Positions 59,385 to 64,000 of a DNA stretch of 64,000 bases are shown here, in pieces. The stretch is from Phyllobacterium sp. 21LDTY02-6 (lineage in GTDB: Bacteria > Pseudomonadota > Alphaproteobacteria > Rhizobiales > Rhizobiaceae). The position numbers and the translations under genes were made by a program. The notes under the pieces are model-generated. The model worked only from the letters and a program-made list of their open reading frames with translations. It searched no databases and had not been told where the DNA came from. Numbering within the stretch: position 1 is the stretch's first letter; the number at the start of each line of letters is the position of its first letter. Where the stretch lies: positions 186,001-250,000 of the forward strand of contig NZ_JAMJWD020000005.1 of NCBI RefSeq assembly GCF_023554255.2. The letters are read 5' to 3'.

Positions 59385-60989
59385 TCACGAAGGTATGCTG
59401 AGGGCAATGCCCTCTCCACGCGGATCATGTGCACCGCTCATGCTGTCACCGCAGCGGATAATGCCCGCCTGACCGAAAATGGGCGATAATGTCGGAAGCA
59501 GCGCTATGTCGTGACCAAGCAATGAAAGCTCCTGGTTGATCTCCTCTCCTATAGACCTTTCTAGCTTGAGGCTGTCACGACTGTCAGAGAATGTCCGGCC
59601 AAGGAGAAAGCGGGGCTGGGCGAGTGCCTCCTGCGGGGTCATTCCATGATCGATCAGGCCGGTCAGGATGACTGATAGTGTCTGAGGCTGGCCATCGGCA
59701 CCCTGTGTTCCATAGAGAAGGAAGGGGGCATCGTTCTTAAGTGCTATACCTGGATTTAGCGTGAAGAATGGCCTTTTGGCCGGCTCGACCACATTGACAC
59801 TATCCGTTTCGATCGAGAATGCTGCACCGCGATTGTGCCAGAGAATACCAGTATCGCCAACAATAACACCGCTTCCCCAATCGAAATAGGTGCTTTGCAG
59901 CACACTGGCGCATTGGCCCTGCGCATCCGTGGCGGCGAAGAAAACCGTATCGCCGTCCCGCCCAAGGTGTGGCCAAGGCAGAGCCTTGCCCCGGTCAATC
60001 ATCGCCGCTTTGGTATCGAGGTGCCTTGAATCCAGTAATTTCGCGGAAGGAACCGGTGTGAATTCAGGATCTGCAATGCAGGCGCGATCAAGAAATGCCT
60101 GCTTCACCGCTTCTACGAGCAGATGGTAGCGGGCGGTGCTGAGAGCAGGGAACGAAGGCAAGTCGAAGCGGGAAAGGATACCGAGAATGGCAAGGGTTGA
60201 GATACCCTGCGTTGGCGGTGGCGGTGCAAGCATCGTGACACCGCGATAGTCGAGCGAGATCGGTTCTGCATGACGCGTGCGGGTAGCGGCTAGATCTGCC
60301 GCGGTTAACGGCGAACCGATGGCAGCCAGCCCGTCTGCTATCTTGCGTCCGAGTACTCCCTCGTAAAAGGATCGGCATCCCTGTCTGGAAAGCAGGGTCA
60401 GACTATCTGCAAGGTCTGCCTGCCGGAAGAGGCCGTCACGTTCGCGGTGATCGAATTGCCTGGAAAAGCCTGGCCACTGCGCAAGCTCCTGGCTGCGGTA
60501 CTCCAGCCAGAAGTTCTGTGATCTGCTTGGCTCGAATCCGTCTGCGGCAAGCCCGATCGCTGGCGAAACAAGATCGCCCAAACGTTGCTTTCCATTCCAG
60601 TGCCTCGCACTGAAGGCAAGTGCATGATCCCAGCTGTCAACGGCGCAGGCGGACGTTACCATTGAAGAGGGGCCCCGCAGATCTATCGGGCTTTTATAGA
60701 CGGGCAGTTTGCTGGCTGCCTGACCGATGCCGAGCAAGGCGCGTCTACGCCCCTGCCGATCGGCAATCAGCCAGACGGCATCGCCACCAAGACCGCAAAA
60801 GTGCGGCATTACCACGGCCAGCACGGCAGCCATCGCTACTGCAGCCTCGATGGCATTGCCGCCCTTTTCGAGGATATCGATGCCCGCCTGGCTTGCCAGA
60901 GCGTGCGGACTGGTGACCATCGCCGCTCCAGCATGTTTTACAACCCGTTGCTGCATCTCTACCTCGCGCGTAAGAACGACCGGATCCAT
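59385..60989 (-). CDS. ggt: Gamma-glutamyltransferase family protein
   Basis: 534 residues. ASQAGIDILEKGGNAIEAAV, then GLGGDAVWLI and the autoprocessing site with nucleophile Thr348 (GDTVFFAATDAQGQ) are the gamma-glutamyltranspeptidase hallmarks. PPPTQGISTLAIL and GTQGADGQPQTLSVILTGLI also fit. This branch, without an evident signal peptide, may hydrolyse gamma-glutamyl or related amides in the cytoplasm after import. ATG 60956, with GAGGT before it, is an equally good start. It is the last gene of the operon with the ABC transporter genes upstream. Confidence 0.88.
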   Translation of the reverse strand: MDPVVLTREVEMQQRVVKHAGAAMVTSPHALASQAGIDILEKGGNAIEAAVAMAAVLAVVMPHFCGLGGDAVWLIADRQGRRRALLGIGQAASKLPVYKSPIDLRGPSSMVTSACAVDSWDHALAFSARHWNGKQRLGDLVSPAIGLAADGFEPSRSQNFWLEYRSQELAQWPGFSRQFDHRERDGLFRQADLADSLTLLSRQGCRSFYEGVLGRKIADGLAAIGSPLTAADLAATRTRHAEPISLDYRGVTMLAPPPPTQGISTLAILGILSRFDLPSFPALSTARYHLLVEAVKQAFLDRACIADPEFTPVPSAKLLDSRHLDTKAAMIDRGKALPWPHLGRDGDTVFFAATDAQGQCASVLQSTYFDWGSGVIVGDTGILWHNRGAAFSIETDSVNVVEPAKRPFFTLNPGIALKNDAPFLLYGTQGADGQPQTLSVILTGLIDHGMTPQEALAQPRFLLGRTFSDSRDSLKLERSIGEEINQELSLLGHDIALLPTLSPIFGQAGIIRCGDSMSGAHDPRGEGIALSIPS

Positions 60990-61016
60990 GCGATCCGATA
61001 TATTTTACGGTCCTGA

Positions 61017-62039
61017 TTAATCGGCCTTGTAGACGAGCCTGCGCTCCTCCAGCGGCGGCAGGAATTGCCGCGAGAAAATCTGTTCCGCCTTCGGCTTCGA
61101 CGGCAACTGATAGCCTTGCGCCATGATGTCGATGCTCCGGGCAAGGCGTGCGTCATCAAGGTCACCGAGGCCAAGTTTTTCTGTCTCGCCGGAGAGTATG
61201 AGCTTTTCATAGGAAAATTTCAGGCGCGCGAGTTCAAGTTCCTCCTTGACGAGATTGTCATAGGAAACAACCGACTGGATACCTGTACTGGTGTCGGTGC
61301 CTATTTCAATCGCAGCCTTGTTGACGGCACGAACAAGCGCTGCAACAGCTTCAGGATTTTCCTTGATCAACCGCTGAGAAACCATCAGTCCATTGGAATA
61401 GAGATCCAGCCCGTAGTCGCCAAACAGCAGCCAGTTATAATCTTTGGATGGGTCTTGCCGGTTGTTGATAAGATTGAACCAGCTGGTGATATTGAAAACG
61501 AGCGCTCCGTCAATGTCGCCTTTGATCAGCATCGGCTCCTGAAGATTGGGGCCGATATTTTCGATGGCAACTTTCGACATGTCGACCTTGTTGAGGGTCC
61601 CGAGGACCGTAACAAGCCGGGTGGTTGGTGTGCCCTGCGCACCACCTAGCTTCCTGCCTTCAAGGTCCGCCGGTCCAGTGATGTTGGTTTCCTTTTTGCT
61701 GACAATAGCAAATGGCGGCTTGTTCCAAAGTTGATAGACCATGACAGGCACTTCATTCGGGCGGGTAGCGGCGTTCTGAATGATTGCGTTGATATCGCCA
61801 AACCCAGCATCATAAGCGCCCGACATGATGCGTGTGACCGTTGCCGCCGATCCTTCACCCTGATCGATGGTAACGTTCAGCCCCTCATTCGCGAAGTAGC
61901 CTTTCTGCTGTGCAAGAAGAAAAGGAGCATCGGATCCCTGCGTCTTCCAGCCGAGTGTCAGCTTGATACTGGTTTCGGCGAGAGCCGAGCCACACAGGAA
62001 AAAACCAAGAGCGAGTATGGAAAAGAGTGTCTTAAGCAT
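61017..62039 (-). CDS. ABC transporter substrate-binding protein, NMT1/SsuA type
   Basis: 340 residues with a signal peptide (TLFSILALGFFLCGSALA). The mature start SIKLTLGWKTQGSDAPFLLA then QQKGYFANEGLNVTIDQG, and the GSAATVTRIMSGAYDAGFGD block, are the SsuA/ThiY-like fold used for sulfonates, pyrimidines or similar ligands. It feeds the permease and ATPase encoded just upstream. The gamma-glutamyltransferase gene follows by 27 bp, which hints that the imported ligand is a gamma-glutamyl or glutathione-type compound. Confidence 0.88.
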   Translation of the reverse strand: MLKTLFSILALGFFLCGSALAETSIKLTLGWKTQGSDAPFLLAQQKGYFANEGLNVTIDQGEGSAATVTRIMSGAYDAGFGDINAIIQNAATRPNEVPVMVYQLWNKPPFAIVSKKETNITGPADLEGRKLGGAQGTPTTRLVTVLGTLNKVDMSKVAIENIGPNLQEPMLIKGDIDGALVFNITSWFNLINNRQDPSKDYNWLLFGDYGLDLYSNGLMVSQRLIKENPEAVAALVRAVNKAAIEIGTDTSTGIQSVVSYDNLVKEELELARLKFSYEKLILSGETEKLGLGDLDDARLARSIDIMAQGYQLPSKPKAEQIFSRQFLPPLEERRLVYKAD

Positions 62040-62064
62040 AGTTGGCTCCGTTTAAGTTGAAAGT

Positions 62065-62838
62065 TCAGATGGCGGTAAAGTCTTCCCGGCGCGTGGCCCA
62101 GCCTGTGACGCGCCGCTCTACGAACGAGAAGGCGACGTAGAGAAGCATGCCAAGCATTGCGAGTATGAACAGGCCTGCAAAAACGAGCGGCACGTCAAAG
62201 TTTGAAGATGCCGTCATCATGACGTTGCCAATCCCCTTGTTGGAGGCAACCGTTTCAGACAGTACACTGCCAACGAAAGCGAACGTGACGGCAATCTTCA
62301 GCGAGGCAAAGAAGAATGGCATGGTGCGGGGGAGGCCGACATTCCATAGGATATCGAGCTTGCTCGCACCCAGCGACTTCAGCACGTCTTCCAGTTCCGG
62401 CTCAGTAGTGGCCAAACCCGTGGCGATATTGACGACGATCGGAAAGAAGCACATCACCAATGCGGTGAGAATTGCCGGAACTGAACCGGAACCGAACCAG
62501 AGCACAAAAATCGGCACGACCGCTACTTTTGGAATTGAGGAAAAGCCAATGAGCAGCGGATAGAGCGTATCGTAGGCCGTGCGCGAAATTCCAATCCCGG
62601 CGCCAATGAGAACGCCAACGGTAACGCCAAGCAGAAAGCCGCTCATCGTCGTCCACAATGTCTGGACGATATGCGGCCAAAGCACTCCAAAACGGCTGAT
62701 CAGGGTCTCCATCACCTGGGTCGGGCGTGGAAGGACCAGATCTGAAACCTGCATCGAAAGGCAAAGCACTTCCCAAAGCAGGAAGAAGCCAAAGATGAGG
62801 AAGGCTGCCGAGAGGCGCCGGCGCAGCTCATAGGTCAT
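62065..62838 (-). CDS. ABC transporter permease, SsuC/TauC type
   Basis: 257 residues with about six membrane segments. The EAA-type loop reads LEDVLKSLGASKLDILWNVGLPRTMPFFF, and the N-terminal FGFFLLWEVLCL and GVLIGAGIGISR blocks are those of the nitrate/sulfonate/taurine permease family. The start is three bases after the stop of the ATPase gene, so the genes are coupled. It forms the membrane channel of this importer. Confidence 0.9.
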   Translation of the reverse strand: MTYELRRRLSAAFLIFGFFLLWEVLCLSMQVSDLVLPRPTQVMETLISRFGVLWPHIVQTLWTTMSGFLLGVTVGVLIGAGIGISRTAYDTLYPLLIGFSSIPKVAVVPIFVLWFGSGSVPAILTALVMCFFPIVVNIATGLATTEPELEDVLKSLGASKLDILWNVGLPRTMPFFFASLKIAVTFAFVGSVLSETVASNKGIGNVMMTASSNFDVPLVFAGLFILAMLGMLLYVAFSFVERRVTGWATRREDFTAI

Positions 62839-62841
62839 GGA

Positions 62842-63681
62842 TCAGGCTTCCTCAATGACGGTGTCAGTGCGGCTACGGGTAATCAGCTCACGCAGGCGCT
62901 GATTAAGCGCTACAAAATCTGCCTCGAATGTCTTCTCGATCGTGCGCGGGCGAGGGAAATCAACACCTCTGTCGTCAACGATGCGTCCGGGGCGGGCACT
63001 CATCACGCATATGCGTGTGGCCAAAAAACCGGCTTCCTTGAGATCATGAGTAACGAGAAGAACTGTTTGTTTATGTTTCAGCCAGAGCGACTGCATCGTG
63101 CCCCAGAGTTCCTCGCGGGTAAATTGGTCCAGTGCACCGAAGGGCTCATCGAGGAGCAGGAGGCGCGGCTCATGCACAAGCGCGCGACAAAGATTGGCCC
63201 GTTGAAGCATGCCGCCGGATAGTTGCCAGGGATAGCTGTTGGCAAAGCGTTCAAGACCGACATCCCTGAGCAGCGCATGGACACGATCCCTGTATTCGCT
63301 ATTCTTCTTTAAGCGGTAGTCAGCTCTGAACGGACGGACAATCTTCAGTGGCAGCATCACATTTCGTTCAATCGTTAACCAGGGCAGCATCGTTGGGTTC
63401 TGGAAAGCCATGCCGATCCGCAGTGCCTTTGCACTTACTTCCTTGCCACCAACGATTACGGCACCCCGGCTCGGTTGAAGCAGGCCGCCTGCCAGTTTCA
63501 AGATTGTCGACTTGCCGCAACCGGAAGGTCCGACGAGGGCGACGAACTCACCCTCATTGATGCGCAGTGTCGTCTCCTGCAGCGCAGCTATCGCCTTGCT
63601 GCCACGTCCGAAGGATACGGCAGCCTGCGATAGTTCCACCGCAACCCTTGTTCGCTCATTGTGCATAGCAGCCCCTTTCAT
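62842..63681 (-). CDS. ABC transporter ATP-binding protein, SsuB/TauB type
   Basis: 279 residues: Walker A GPSGCGKST, Q-loop MAFQNPTMLPWLTIERNV, signature QLSGGMLQRANLCRALVHEP, Walker B LLLLDEPFGALD and the switch HD in LLVTHDLKEAGFLA. All are typical of the SsuB/TauB/NrtD group. It is the first gene of the operon and is divergent from the GntR gene. ATG 63666 has AAAGGGG at good distance and may be the real start; ATG 63681 has GGAGG only one base away. Confidence 0.9.
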   Translation of the reverse strand: MKGAAMHNERTRVAVELSQAAVSFGRGSKAIAALQETTLRINEGEFVALVGPSGCGKSTILKLAGGLLQPSRGAVIVGGKEVSAKALRIGMAFQNPTMLPWLTIERNVMLPLKIVRPFRADYRLKKNSEYRDRVHALLRDVGLERFANSYPWQLSGGMLQRANLCRALVHEPRLLLLDEPFGALDQFTREELWGTMQSLWLKHKQTVLLVTHDLKEAGFLATRICVMSARPGRIVDDRGVDFPRPRTIEKTFEADFVALNQRLRELITRSRTDTVIEEA

Positions 63682-63784
63682 ACCTCCTCAAAACTGCATG
63701 CAACAAATGTGCCAGATTCTAAATTAGCGATGATCGGCATAATCCAGAGCATTTTAACTGCGTACAAAAAGATATAATGATTGC

Positions 63785-63803
63785 ATGCATTTTATTTATG
63801 CAT
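63785..63803. promoter_or_regulatory. Possible GntR operator in the divergent intergenic region
   Basis: ATGCAT-N7-ATGCAT, a symmetrical pair in a very AT-rich stretch (63720-63840) between the ABC operon and the divergent GntR gene. The position fits an operator; no further proof. Confidence 0.3.
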
Positions 63804-63893
63804 TCTAGAAAAATGTGCCTTAAAATAGTGCACGATTGCGAGTTGAAAACCTGACACAGCTCGCATATCCAGATCAGGTACCAAGAGGAAAAC

Positions 63894-64000
63894 ATGACAG
63901 TAAAAAAACGTTCGGGAAAAGACGAGGGAGACCGCGTAGCCGGAATTTGTACTGCACTGCGCCGGGCAATCATCGAGCGTGCGCTTCTTCCTGGTGATCG
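63894..64000 (+). CDS. GntR family regulator, N-terminal part (cut by window end)
   Basis: The frame starts at ATG 63894 with AGAGGAA before it. It reads MTVKKRSGKDEGDRVAGICT then ALRRAIIERALLPGD to the last base. ALRRAIIERALLPGD is the standard opening of the GntR winged-helix domain (LRxAIxxGxLxPGxRL). It faces the ABC-transporter/gamma-glutamyltransferase operon and is its likely regulator. The effector domain type (FadR, HutC, MocR) lies beyond the window. Confidence 0.8.
   Translation, partial: MTVKKRSGKDEGDRVAGICTALRRAIIERALLPGD

Overview
The window looks like part of a large secondary replicon (megaplasmid or chromid) of a Brucella/Ochrobactrum-type alphaproteobacterium. Two things point there. 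A Brucella Omp2-like porin lies at 6.7-7.8 kb. A complete repABC replication/partition operon, with a putative antisense RNA and parS-like palindromes, lies at 51.3-54.9 kb. Most of the rest is accessory metabolism, transport and regulation, plus a type VI secretion (T6SS) cargo island and several stretches of decayed genes.

Layout. 0-4.2 kb: a molybdenum hydroxylase cluster of the isoquinoline oxidoreductase type (two molybdopterin subunits, a 2Fe-2S subunit, a membrane-anchored diheme cytochrome c). 4.2-6.3 kb: a HlyD-type adaptor coupled to a DedA protein. 6.7-10 kb: the porin and a methyltransferase. 10.2-19.1 kb: two AraC regulators, tandem SDR paralogues, a DUF2147 protein, a MarR/epimerase pair, an MFS carrier, a phospholipid-methyltransferase-like protein and a VOC protein. 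Between 6.4 and 16.6 kb a short motif translating as MPxxAxNLPIP occurs five times. It is placed divergently in front of another gene each time, and once forms the N-terminus of an AraC regulator.

19.2-19.7 kb: two gene remnants. 19.9-27.7 kb: one long operon on the minus strand (AmiC-like sensor, ANTAR antiterminator AmiR, peptide-type ABC transporter, formamidase). Its leader carries a strong terminator, as expected for AmiR control. 27.9-31.1 kb: SDR and aldo-keto reductase genes, two of them truncated head to head, then an ApbE flavin transferase and a frameshifted FMN-binding target. 31.2-39.1 kb: a LysR regulator divergent from a run of mostly exported small enzymes, a PQQ-type sugar dehydrogenase and a cupin, then a methyltransferase, a DUF899 protein and an alpha/beta hydrolase.

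39.1-50.3 kb: an orphan VgrG island. A PAAR-DUF4123-effector-immunity module lies before vgrG, and an adaptor-nuclease-immunity module lies after it. Extra, partial and inverted immunity, PAAR and vgrG-leader pieces follow, then IS110 and IS3 remnants. Repeats mark the module edges, including an inverted 129-bp copy of the vgrG leader.

51.3-55.1 kb: repABC. 55.2-59.4 kb: a GC-rich integrase and toxin-antitoxin remnant, then a decayed Csu-type pilus locus and a beheaded histidine kinase. 59.4-64 kb: an ABC transporter operon with gamma-glutamyltransferase, divergent from a GntR regulator cut by the window end.

All family assignments come from reading motifs by eye. No database search was run.
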